Positions 43,492 through 50,096 of a stretch of 64,000 bases of DNA are shown one piece after another. Location of the stretch: positions 2,265,001 through 2,329,000 of the forward strand of contig NZ_LT907978.1 of the NCBI RefSeq assembly GCF_900209925.1, given 5' to 3'. The notes under the pieces were generated by a model that did not search any database, had not been told where the DNA came from, and saw nothing but the letters and a program-made list of their open reading frames with translations. Origin of the DNA: Anaerobutyricum hallii. Its GTDB lineage: Bacteria > Bacillota > Clostridia > Lachnospirales > Lachnospiraceae. Every line of letters starts with the position of its first letter. Position 1 is the stretch's first letter. Both the position numbers and the translations under genes were made by a program.

Positions 43492-43590
43492 TCCTTTCAC
43501 GCTCTTACTATACCACGTTGTTGAATTTGTGTCAACACTTTTAAATAAAAATGTTGATTTATTTTCACACCTATGCTATATTGATAATCG
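43492..43590. promoter_or_regulatory. Divergent switch promoters and operators
   Basis: Minus strand: TTGACA (43530-43535), 17 bases, TATAGT, for cro and the early operon. Plus strand: TTGATT (43554-43559), 17 bases, TATATT, for the repressor. The imperfect palindrome GTTGAATTTGTGTCAAC (43520-43536) overlaps the minus -35 box, and a half-like site TGTTGATTT overlaps the plus -35 box. Confidence 0.72.
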
Positions 43591-43605
43591 TAGAAAGGAG
43601 GAAAA

Positions 43606-43953
43606 ATGATACAATTATACAAGAACATCAAGGAACGTCGTGTACAAATCGGAATGTCTCAAGATGAACTAGCAAAGAAAACAGGGTACACGAGCCGCTC
43701 ATCTATTGCCAAAATCGAAAAAGGAGAAGTTGATTTGCAACAATCAAAAATTGAGCTGTTTGCGAAAGCTTTAGGTGTTAGTCAGCCAGAGTTAATGGGT
43801 TGGGAAGAAAACGCAACAGTAGAAAACGCCGAATTACTTGCCGAGATAGCAATGGACTTTGAGTTATTAGGATACGCAGAAAAAATACTACGTATGGAAT
43901 GTAGCCGCAAATATAAAGTTTACGGCTACATTGACAGAATAACAGAGGAATAA
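43606..43953 (+). CDS. CI-like phage repressor (XRE family, short)
   Basis: A 115-aa protein. N-terminal helix-turn-helix (KERRVQIGMSQDELAKKTGY, SSIAKIEKGEVDLQQSKIEL), then a short acidic tail. It lacks the C-terminal peptidase domain of LexA/CI-type repressors, so RecA-dependent self-cleavage is not expected. Relief must come from another route, such as the antirepressor or the small gene at 43968-44075. AAAGGAGG precedes the ATG. Confidence 0.85.
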   Translation: MIQLYKNIKERRVQIGMSQDELAKKTGYTSRSSIAKIEKGEVDLQQSKIELFAKALGVSQPELMGWEENATVENAELLAEIAMDFELLGYAEKILRMECSRKYKVYGYIDRITEE

Positions 43954-43958
43954 CTAAG

Positions 43959-43991
43959 GTGTGGGGACTAGCACCCCCACTCCTTTTTTAA
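43959..43991 (+). terminator. Terminator of the repressor gene
   Basis: GTGGGG (43961-43966) pairs with CCCCAC (43975-43980), followed by TCCTTTTTTAATTT. It overlaps the 3' end of the convergent 35-aa gene. Confidence 0.65.
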
Positions 43992-44075
43992 TTTGTTTGC
44001 AAACGCAAAAACAAATTTACAAAAATGTTCGTCGTTACAATTTTCAATCAGTTCAATTAATTTGTCTTTATACAT
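43968..44075 (-). CDS. 35-aa protein, probably SOS-controlled, convergent to the repressor
   Basis: MYKDKLIELIENCNDEHFCK then FVFAFANKLKKEWGC. Helical and amphipathic, with GAGGATG upstream of the ATG. It is read toward the repressor gene from a promoter whose spacer is filled by a LexA-like box (44105-44116). Its transcript or protein could relieve repression after DNA damage, since the repressor itself lacks a cleavage domain. Function is inference. Confidence 0.55.
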   Translation of the reverse strand: MYKDKLIELIENCNDEHFCKFVFAFANKLKKEWGC

Positions 44076-44098
44076 CGCTTCACATCCTCTCACGCTTA

Positions 44099-44127
44099 AT
44101 TATAGAACATTCGTTCTGACTTATCAA
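44099..44127 (-). promoter_or_regulatory. Promoter with LexA-like box in the spacer
   Basis: On the minus strand TTGATA (44122-44127), 17 bases and TATAAT (44099-44104). The spacer holds GAACATTCGTTC (44105-44116), a GAAC-N4-GTTC palindrome as in Firmicutes LexA boxes. Confidence 0.65.
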
Positions 44128-44286
44128 GAGTTTTTGTTATAATATTTTTATGTTTTTGTTAAAGAAAATATGCAGATTTATTCAGTTTTATAATGACAAA
44201 TCATTTTATTTATTGTATAATTTATTTACAACAAACCATTTTGCTAATATTTGCACTATGGTAATAATAAAAAAGGAGCAGAAAAT

Positions 44287-44928
44287 ATGAGCAAGGAAAA
44301 AACTAAAGTTTGTAAGCATTGCAAAGAAGAAATTGACGCAAAAGCTAAAGTGTGTCCTCATTGCCGGAAGAAACAGGGCGGCAAGCTGAAATGGGTAGTT
44401 ATCATTATCATCGTTCTGGCTGTTTTAGGCATGGCAATGGGTAGTGGTGACGATAGCAGTTCTTCCACTGATCCTCAGACAAAGAGTACTACAGCAACAA
44501 CAGCGGCTAAGAAAGAAACTGCTAAAAAGGAAGAAGCAAAAGAGAAAGACAGCGTAAAGGTTGGTGAATCTTTTGAGAATGACGGTTTAAAAGTAACTGC
44601 TAAAAAGGCTGAATTTGGATATGATGCAGGAGAATACTTTACTCCGAAAGATGGATGCGAATATGTAGCTGTAGACTTTACTTGCGAAAATGTTGCAGAA
44701 AAAGGTGACAAATATGTGTCTGTATCTGATTGCGAATGCTATGCGGACAATTCAGCTTGCGAACAGCAATACATAGGAAACAGTGATTTTGTTAACACTA
44801 ATTTGTCTCCGGGAAAGAACGTAAGCTTTACAGCATACTACGAAATGCCAAAAGATGCAAAGAAAGTAATTTTAGAATATAGTGCTTCGTTCTGGACAGA
44901 TAAGAAGATAACTATTAATTTAAAATAA
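44287..44928 (+). CDS. Zinc-ribbon membrane protein with DUF4352-type domain
   Basis: A 213-aa protein. An N-terminal zinc ribbon (VCKHCKEEIDAKAKVCPHCR) is followed by a membrane helix (WVVIIIIVLAVLGMAMG), a Thr/Lys/Glu linker, and an external beta domain (VKVGESFENDGLKVTAKKAE, GCEYVAVDFTCENVAEKG) like DUF4352. The start at 44287 has AAAGGAG 9 bases upstream. Placed next to the repressor, it is probably expressed in the lysogen and may alter the cell surface or block superinfection. Confidence 0.78.
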   Translation: MSKEKTKVCKHCKEEIDAKAKVCPHCRKKQGGKLKWVVIIIIVLAVLGMAMGSGDDSSSSTDPQTKSTTATTAAKKETAKKEEAKEKDSVKVGESFENDGLKVTAKKAEFGYDAGEYFTPKDGCEYVAVDFTCENVAEKGDKYVSVSDCECYADNSACEQQYIGNSDFVNTNLSPGKNVSFTAYYEMPKDAKKVILEYSASFWTDKKITINLK

Positions 44929-45001
44929 TTAGTCCACTGATAGGACAACCAACAAGAGGGGAGAGCCAATTCTTCTCTCTTTTCTTTTTCCTCAAAATAA
45001 T

Positions 45002-45028
45002 AAAAAGCACCTGTCGAAACAAGTGCTT
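45002..45028 (-). terminator. Hairpin terminator next to the left inverted repeat
   Basis: An 11-bp stem with one mismatch (AAAGCACCTGT with ACAAGTGCTTT). On the minus strand it is followed by TTTTTATTATTTT. Confidence 0.55.
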
Positions 45029-45033
45029 TCGTT

Positions 45034-45054
45034 CTTCCTGCCTTCGTACCTCCG
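45034..45054. repeat. Left 21-bp inverted repeat of the right-end segment
   Basis: Begins CTTCCTGCCTTCG. It is a perfect reverse complement of 47989-48009. With one mismatch allowed the match extends three more bases. Confidence 0.85.
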
Positions 45055-45068
45055 CGGCAAGTATTTAT

Positions 45069-45191
45069 TTGACTTTGTGATAATATTTTGCTATAATATA
45101 GTTGTCCGCATATTGTATATGCGTGTGAGTAGAAACTATTTTATTAACTATTAAGTTAATGGAGAAGGAGGCTGTTTTCAGCCTCTTTTTT
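45069..45191 (+). ncRNA. Candidate small phage RNA of about 85 nt
   Basis: Promoter TTGACT (45069-45074), 17 bases, TATAAT (45092-45097). An intrinsic terminator lies only about 70 bases on: GAGGCTG-TTTT-CAGCCTC and TTTTTT (45168-45191). The predicted RNA (about 45104-45191) has a short hairpin GCATATTGTATATGC. It carries no well-placed ribosome binding site and start. The terminator also overlaps the 3' end of the convergent 160-aa gene. Confidence 0.6.
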
Positions 45192-45660
45192 CTGTGTCTA
45201 ATAGCATCTGCAAATAATCTTCTCCCACATCCTCATGCGGCATTTCCCACAATTTTTCTGCCGTGTATCCTAGTTTGTGTAATTCATGCACTCTTTGTTT
45301 ATTTTCTGTTTCCTCGTCATTGCAGGCGTACAAAAAATCATACAAATCAGGGAATCGTTCTCTTAAGGCGGCATGAGTGTTCTTTTCCACTATGTCCGTT
45401 ATCTTTCTCACTTCGGTTTTTCTGTCAGAGACTAATGCTTCGTGAATTTTTGACAGTGCCCACGAATCTACTTCGTCATGTCTTCCTTGCTTCCAAAGTT
45501 TAGCACGTCTTTCTCGCAGATCTAGCGCGAGTGATACAAAGAAAGCTTGTTCTGTTTTCTCTTTGAGTTCGTAAAAGTCCTCTTTTGCAGTTCCTGTAGA
45601 TTCATTTTTCTTCAAAAAATCCAACATTTCTTTTTTTACTCTTTCTGCTCCTTCTATCAT
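45178..45660 (-). CDS. Hypothetical phage protein, charged and helical
   Basis: A 160-aa protein (EGAERVKKEMLDFLKKNEST, EKTEQAFFVSLALDLRERRA, PDLYDFLYACNDEETENKQR). No membrane segment and no known motif. It follows the 140-aa paralog gene by 15 bases in the same direction. Its stop lies inside the shared terminator at 45168-45191. Confidence 0.65.
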   Translation of the reverse strand: MIEGAERVKKEMLDFLKKNESTGTAKEDFYELKEKTEQAFFVSLALDLRERRAKLWKQGRHDEVDSWALSKIHEALVSDRKTEVRKITDIVEKNTHAALRERFPDLYDFLYACNDEETENKQRVHELHKLGYTAEKLWEMPHEDVGEDYLQMLLDTEKRG

Positions 45661-45675
45661 TTTTTCTCCTCCTTA

Positions 45676-46098
45676 TTAAAAAGTTTCCATTAATTTAGAA
45701 CTTACAAGACTAGCATAATCTTCGGCTAATTCTTCTTTTGTCATATAGTTTCCAAAACAAATTTCAGCCTTGTAATTTTCTTTAGCAGTTAAGAAAAGAT
45801 TAATAAACCATTTAGCCTCGTTTACTTTTTCGATGTCAACCAGATTTTTTTCTCTGATTGAAACTAAGTAATTGTTTTCACTTTCTTTGTTGAGCTTCAG
45901 ACTGAGATTTAATGCTTTGATTACGCCGTCTTTAATGTCCTGTGCCCATGCGATCTGTTTTACGGAACCTTTTGTGATTTCTCCCATATGTTTTGCTTCC
46001 TTCCATGCTTTTTTTAATCCTTCGGAGATGCAAAGACCTGCCTTTTTAACTAACTCCCATGCTCTTTTCATAATGTTTGATAAATTGTATTTTTTCAT
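45676..46098 (-). CDS. Paralog 1 of a divergent pair around an HTH regulator
   Basis: A 140-aa protein whose start, MKKYNLSNIMKRAWELVKKA then LKKAWKEAK, matches that of the divergent gene at 46579. The rest differs (SLKLNKESENNYLVSIREKN). The same SNIMK-AW motif is seen in small proteins of clostridial mobile elements (memory); function unknown. Promoter and leader are an inverted copy of those of paralog 2, so both should respond to the same regulator. Confidence 0.68.
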   Translation of the reverse strand: MKKYNLSNIMKRAWELVKKAGLCISEGLKKAWKEAKHMGEITKGSVKQIAWAQDIKDGVIKALNLSLKLNKESENNYLVSIREKNLVDIEKVNEAKWFINLFLTAKENYKAEICFGNYMTKEELAEDYASLVSSKLMETF

Positions 46099-46129
46099 TT
46101 CTTTGTATCTCCTCTCTTGATTTACTCAC

Positions 46130-46173
46130 ATTATACACGATAGTGACTATTATGTCAAGAGAAAAATACACGA
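46130..46173 (-). promoter_or_regulatory. Promoter and operators of paralog 1
   Basis: On the minus strand TTGACA (46153-46158), 17 bases, TATAAT (46130-46135). The word TCGTGTA (minus strand) occurs over the -10 box (46134-46140) and before the -35 box (46167-46173). Confidence 0.7.
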
Positions 46174-46191
46174 AAATATATTATTTTTTTC

Positions 46192-46220
46192 TTGATATTT
46201 ATTTCAAAATAATGTACTAT
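46192..46220 (+). promoter_or_regulatory. Promoter of the central HTH gene
   Basis: TTGATA (46192-46197), 17 bases, TACTAT (46215-46220), about 30 bases before the ATG, with AAAGGAGG between. Confidence 0.6.
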
Positions 46221-46250
46221 ATATTTATAACGATTAAAGGAGGTTTCAAA

Positions 46251-46496
46251 ATGGAAACACGATCAAGAAAAAGAAGTAACATATATAAAGGTAGTATCTC
46301 ATATAGTAATTTATGGGACACGCTAGAACGCAGAGGGTTAAAGCGTTCTAACCTATTAGATAAGGAAAGTTTTAATCTTTCCCCGGCACTGGTCAACAAG
46401 CTGCGGCACGACAGAAACGTGAATATAGATACAATTATGTATTTGTGTGAGAAATTAGACTGTCAGGTGTGCGATATCGTGGAATATAAAAAATAA
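46251..46496 (+). CDS. Cro/C1-type HTH regulator between two divergent paralogs
   Basis: An 81-aa protein. A basic N-terminus (METRSRKRSNIYKGSISYSN) leads to LWDTLERRGLKRSNLLDKES, SPALVNKLRHDRNVNIDTIM and CEKLDCQVCDIVEYKK, the pattern of small Cro/C1 regulators. It lies between two genes with matching promoters and TCGTGTA operators, so it probably represses both flanking genes. Confidence 0.78.
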   Translation: METRSRKRSNIYKGSISYSNLWDTLERRGLKRSNLLDKESFNLSPALVNKLRHDRNVNIDTIMYLCEKLDCQVCDIVEYKK

Positions 46497-46503
46497 TACA
46501 TTT

Positions 46504-46547
46504 TCGTGTATTTTTCTCTTGACATAATAGACATTATCGTGTACAAT
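46504..46547 (+). promoter_or_regulatory. Promoter and operators of paralog 2
   Basis: TTGACA (46519-46524), 17 bases, TACAAT (46542-46547). TCGTGTA occurs at 46504-46510 and 46537-46543, mirror-image to the paralog 1 promoter. The following leader (TCAAGAGAGGAGATACAAAG) is the same on both sides. Confidence 0.7.
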
Positions 46548-46578
46548 AAGATTAAATCAAGAGAGGAGATACAAAGAA

Positions 46579-46926
46579 ATGAAAAAAACAGTTAAAAGAT
46601 ACAACTTATCAAACATTATGAAAAACGCATGGGAAACAAAGAAAAGATATCCTAGAATGAGTTTCAGTGCTTGCTTAAGAGATGCATGGAGAGAAGCGAA
46701 ACAGGCAGTATTGGCTAAGGAAATGCCAGAAGTAGTTAACGTTATGTTTAGCGGTCGCGACTTAACAATCAATCTTGAGAACGGAGAAATATCTGGAGAA
46801 ACTTTCGAAGTAAAAAAACACATCAAATACATTTTTGATGCAAAATGGAATCCAGCTAAGAAAGTATGGGTATCTCAGCTTAAAAATCTTAGAGCAGTTG
46901 TAGCTAAAGAGTGTGTAGTTTACTAA
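46579..46926 (+). CDS. Paralog 2 of the divergent pair
   Basis: A 115-aa protein. KRYNLSNIMKNAWETKKRYP then ACLRDAWREAKQA matches paralog 1. The C-terminal half has beta-type segments (VNVMFSGRDLTINLENGEIS, WVSQLKNLRAVVAKECVVY). Same leader as paralog 1. It starts a plus-strand series reaching the integrase. Function unknown. Confidence 0.68.
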   Translation: MKKTVKRYNLSNIMKNAWETKKRYPRMSFSACLRDAWREAKQAVLAKEMPEVVNVMFSGRDLTINLENGEISGETFEVKKHIKYIFDAKWNPAKKVWVSQLKNLRAVVAKECVVY

Positions 46927-46941
46927 AAAGGAGGAAGAAAA

Positions 46942-47319
46942 ATGAAAGTTTTAGAAGCGATCAAAAATAGCAGCTATGATAGTTTTGGAATTAGAAGAAC
47001 CTGTGCCGATGAAGATTATAAAGTCGGCGACATCGCCCGCAACTCCTTTTACTGGGACGTTGAGAACGATTTATCAACATATCAGACAGAGCCAGAGGAG
47101 GCGGAAGGAACGTCCGCAAGAGCCATCCTTTTTGACGACATGGACAGCGATGAGGGAAATCTTGAGGTCATCAAGAAGACCATTGAAAGATTTAAAAAAG
47201 AATATCCTTGCTGCCTTCCAGAGGAGAAATTTGTTGTTCTTGGCTCAGATCGCGTAGAATATGACATCAACGATGGTGACATCATCATGGAGGATGCAGA
47301 AGTTTTATATATCTTTTAG
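46942..47319 (+). CDS. Hypothetical phage protein, acidic
   Basis: A 125-aa protein starting MKVLEAIKNSSYDSFGIRRT with AAAGGAGG before the ATG. Acidic (SYWDVENDL-like, FDDMDSDEGNLEVIKKTIER) and probably mixed alpha/beta, ending in VEYDINDGDIIMEDAEVLYI. No family recognised. It follows paralog 2 by 15 bases and is probably cotranscribed. Confidence 0.65.
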   Translation: MKVLEAIKNSSYDSFGIRRTCADEDYKVGDIARNSFYWDVENDLSTYQTEPEEAEGTSARAILFDDMDSDEGNLEVIKKTIERFKKEYPCCLPEEKFVVLGSDRVEYDINDGDIIMEDAEVLYIF

Positions 47320-47330
47320 GAGGAAATAAC

Positions 47331-47957
47331 ATGTCAAGGAGATCGTTGGTAGGGGTAACCCGCGGTGATATGCAAGCTGTCGAATACCTCGGGAACAAAA
47401 TATATCGGTGTAAATGCATTCGATGCGGGTGCGAGCAGATACTGAGTAGCTCACACTTAAAAGACACTACCAGGTGTCAAGTGTGCGGGCAAAAATTCAA
47501 AAAAGACATTCGCGGGAAAAGATTCGGCTCGCTGACTGTTATTGATTATGATAAGGACGGAAAATGGCTTTGTAGATGTGATTGTGGGAATACCGTCAGC
47601 GTAAAATCTAATAATTTGAAGAGTGGAAATACTCGCTCTTGCAGAAAGTGCCATAAAGGTTTTTTTGACAACCCCTATTTGGTGGAGGGCACGTTAGTGA
47701 CCGATCTCACACAAGGAGTCAGAAAAAATAATACGTCCGGAACTACTGGGGTATACTACAATAAGCGAAAGCAAAAATGGTATGCAGCAATGATGTTTCA
47801 AGGGCAAAATTATTTTTTTGGTTATTATAGTAATAAAAAAGACGCCATTGCTGCAAGAAAAGAGGCGGAAGAAAAAATGCATGGTCCATTTTTGGAATGG
47901 TACGCAGAACATTATCCCAAACAATGGGAAACCAAGAAGAAAAAAGCTAATAGATAG
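47331..47957 (+). CDS. Zinc-finger / AP2-domain DNA-binding protein
   Basis: A 208-aa protein. Cys pairs near residues 28-58 (YRCKCIRCGCEQ, TRCQVCGQ), then GKRFGSLTVIDYDKDGKWLC and RCDCGNTVSVKSNNLKSGNT with RSCRKC, as in proteins linked to homing endonucleases. The C-terminus TGVYYNKRKQKWYAAMMFQG then NYFFGYYSNKKDAIAARKEA is an AP2 domain. No nuclease motif was seen. It may bind the flanking repeats. Confidence 0.75.
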   Translation: MSRRSLVGVTRGDMQAVEYLGNKIYRCKCIRCGCEQILSSSHLKDTTRCQVCGQKFKKDIRGKRFGSLTVIDYDKDGKWLCRCDCGNTVSVKSNNLKSGNTRSCRKCHKGFFDNPYLVEGTLVTDLTQGVRKNNTSGTTGVYYNKRKQKWYAAMMFQGQNYFFGYYSNKKDAIAARKEAEEKMHGPFLEWYAEHYPKQWETKKKKANR

Positions 47958-47988
47958 ACTTAGCAGCTATAATTGGCAGCACCCGCCC

Positions 47989-48009
47989 CGGAGGTACGAA
48001 GGCAGGAAG
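47989..48009. repeat. Right 21-bp inverted repeat, abutting the integrase start
   Basis: Perfect reverse complement of 45034-45054. It ends 8 bases before the integrase ATG and includes part of its ribosome binding site region (GGAAGGGG). Confidence 0.85.
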
Positions 48010-48017
48010 GGGAATAA

Positions 48018-49355
48018 ATGAAAAGAGCCGCTTTATACGTGCGAGTAAGCACGCAAGAGCAGAAAAACAGCGGATTGTCCGTTGATTCACAGATAGATGC
48101 ACTTGAAAAATATTGTGATGAGCAAGGTTATACGGTTGCTGGCGTTTATAACGATGCCGGCATATCTGCACGTAAAAAATACACAAAACGCCCTGCCCTC
48201 TTACAGTTACTTGAGGATTGCAAGAAACATGAAATTGATATAATACTCTTTACACGCCTTGACAGGTGGTTTAGAGCCGTTGCGGGGTACTACGAGGTAC
48301 AAAGTGTCCTTGATGCGTGTAAAGTGCCTTGGCGGGCTATCTGGGAGGATTACGAGACAGAAACAAGTCAGGGAATTTTTAAAGTTAACATCATGTTATC
48401 TGTAGCGCAGGCAGAGGCTGACAGGGATAGCGAAAAAATACGGTCTGTTATGGAGTTTAAACGCCAGAACAAAGAGTATATAGGTGGAAAAGTGCCGGTA
48501 GGTTATCGCGTAGAAGGGAAAAAGATTGTAAAAGACGAAAAGACGTGTGGAATGATCGAGGATATGTTTGAGCATTATTTCCAGACGTTTTCCAAATGGG
48601 GTACCGCCGACTATATTTTGAGCAAATACCCTGATTTTATAAGGACTAGAAATAGGATAGTAAAAATTATGTCCAGCCCGGCGTACCATGGGGAAATGTA
48701 CGGTGTAAAGAACTACTGCGAGCCATACATAACAGAGGAACAGGCGCAAAGAATTAAAGAGGTATCCAGCCAAAAAAGTTGGGTAGATTGCAAAAGGCGG
48801 ATTTATATTTTCTCTGGGCTGATACGTTGCCCGATTTGCGGTTATAAATTTTCTGGGCGCACGATGGCCAAGAAAGAAAAGAGGTATAAAGTGTATCAAT
48901 GCCCTCGATCTGCCGCGAAAAAGCATAAAACATACACGCGATCTGAACCAAAATTAGAAACATATATGCTTAACCACATCGAAGAAAAAATACAGTCAGA
49001 CGTATTAAGGGCAGAAGGTCGTGTGAAGGCAGCCGGAAACGATGTGGAAAAAAGAAAGAAAAAATTATCCAGTGAGTTGGGAAGAATCAACAAGATGTTT
49101 GAAAAAGGCAGGATAACAGAAGAATACTATGACGAAAGATATGAGGCTATATCAAATGAATTAAAAGAACTATCCCAGACCGCCGCAACGGAAGAACTAG
49201 AAACTAAGAAAAAAATACAAAGCAGATTTCCTGACGGTTGGAAAGATATGTATATGCAGTTAGACGAACAAGGTAAGCAGGTGTTTTGGAAAAGCATTGT
49301 AAAAGAAATAAAAATATCCCCCAACGAATTTGTGGAGGATATTATATTTTTTTAG
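48018..49355 (+). CDS. Large serine recombinase (phage integrase)
   Basis: A 445-aa enzyme that inserts and excises the phage. The catalytic domain begins MKRAALYVRVSTQEQ with the nucleophile Ser11, followed by ARKKYTKRPALLQLLEDCKK and FTRLDRWFRAV. The recombinase domain follows, with a zinc ribbon (LIRCPICGYKFSGRT) and a C-terminal coiled coil (EKRKKKLSSELGRINKMFEK). It lies next to the right attachment site, converging on the rpoD 5' half with 6 bases between. Confidence 0.93.
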   Translation: MKRAALYVRVSTQEQKNSGLSVDSQIDALEKYCDEQGYTVAGVYNDAGISARKKYTKRPALLQLLEDCKKHEIDIILFTRLDRWFRAVAGYYEVQSVLDACKVPWRAIWEDYETETSQGIFKVNIMLSVAQAEADRDSEKIRSVMEFKRQNKEYIGGKVPVGYRVEGKKIVKDEKTCGMIEDMFEHYFQTFSKWGTADYILSKYPDFIRTRNRIVKIMSSPAYHGEMYGVKNYCEPYITEEQAQRIKEVSSQKSWVDCKRRIYIFSGLIRCPICGYKFSGRTMAKKEKRYKVYQCPRSAAKKHKTYTRSEPKLETYMLNHIEEKIQSDVLRAEGRVKAAGNDVEKRKKKLSSELGRINKMFEKGRITEEYYDERYEAISNELKELSQTAATEELETKKKIQSRFPDGWKDMYMQLDEQGKQVFWKSIVKEIKISPNEFVEDIIFF

Positions 49356-49360
49356 TTTTT

Positions 49361-49412
49361 GTTATGCAGTAACTAGTCGTAACCACCATGTAGCATATGT
49401 CGAAAATTTATA
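49361..49412. other. Right attachment site of the prophage
   Basis: The phage arm GTTATGCAGTAACTAGTCGT runs into AA and the core CCACCA (49383-49388), followed by host rpoD sequence. Joined to the left phage arm it makes an attP of about 50 bp with imperfect dyad symmetry centred on a CC dinucleotide. Confidence 0.85.
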
Positions 49413-49973
49413 TCCTTTACGATAATCAAACTTCTCTACGGCTTTAATTAGACCAAGATTTCCTTCCTGTATCAAATCAAGGAACTGCATTCCTCTTCCG
49501 GAATAGCGTTTGGCAATGCTTACGGTGAGGCGAAGATTCGCTTCAGACAATTTCTTTTTTGCTTCCTCGTCTCCCATTTCCATACGCTTGGCAAGCTCAA
49601 TTTCCTCTTCAGAACTTAGCAAAGGAATTCTTCCGATTTCTTTTAAATACATGCGAACCGGATCTTCTGCACTTCCTCTTTCAGAGTGTAAAATCTCCGA
49701 TTCATCCTCTCTTTTTGCTTCGTATTCCTTCTCCACTTCTTCTGGAAACACATCACTTTGTTCTATCTCATCAGAATCTATTTCAGACATGGTCAGTACA
49801 TCGATTTTTCTTTCTTCAAGATAAGAAACAATCCCTTCTAACTGTGCCGGTGTCAGTGAACCCTTCTGAAAAACTTCTTTTATCTCCTGAAGTTCCACTA
49901 CATTTTTCTGCTTCTTTGCTCTCTCAAGCAGACAATTCATCTGGCTGCCAAAAATCTGTTCTTTCCTGCCCAA
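49362..49973 (-). pseudogene. rpoD: rpoD 5' half (sigma regions 1.2-2.3), cut off by the prophage
   Basis: The N-terminal part of the primary sigma factor. It has region 1.2 ([20 protein letters not shown]), region 2.1-2.2 ([20 protein letters not shown] then [20 protein letters not shown]) and region 2.3 ([13 protein letters not shown]). Phage DNA then adds LRLVTA and a stop. The 203-aa product lacks the region 2.4 helix and regions 3-4. The sequence is intact up to the insertion. The other half is at 9559-10104. The fragment could still bind core polymerase through region 2. Confidence 0.95.
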
Positions 49974-50096
49974 AATAAACCCTCCAAATCATTATATATG
50001 TGCCCTCGGAATCTTCTTATAAAAGCAAGTGCATAAAATCAAGCGCAATGAATACTCCGCGAATACATTATACCTGTACTCTTAGTATAACCCGGT

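Larger units (their letters stand above)
10099..49388. mobile_element. Siphovirus prophage integrated in rpoD
   Basis: About 39.3 kb bounded by CCACCA cores inside rpoD. It holds a serine integrase, a repressor/Cro switch, replication and recombination genes, a C5 methyltransferase, terminase, portal, capsid, scaffold, connectors, a tape measure with frameshifted chaperone, tail tip proteins, a holin and lysins. The set looks complete for a siphovirus with SPP1-like portal and PBSX-type terminase. One possible lesion is at the start of the small terminase gene. Confidence 0.95.

Noticed and set aside
10187-49355. Diversity-generating retroelement or reverse transcriptase
   Set aside because: No reverse transcriptase gene and no template/variable repeat pair were found.
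9559-49973. Sequence decay of rpoD independent of the prophage
   Set aside because: Both halves are intact with all sigma motifs and meet exactly at a repeated CCACCA core, so insertion explains the split.
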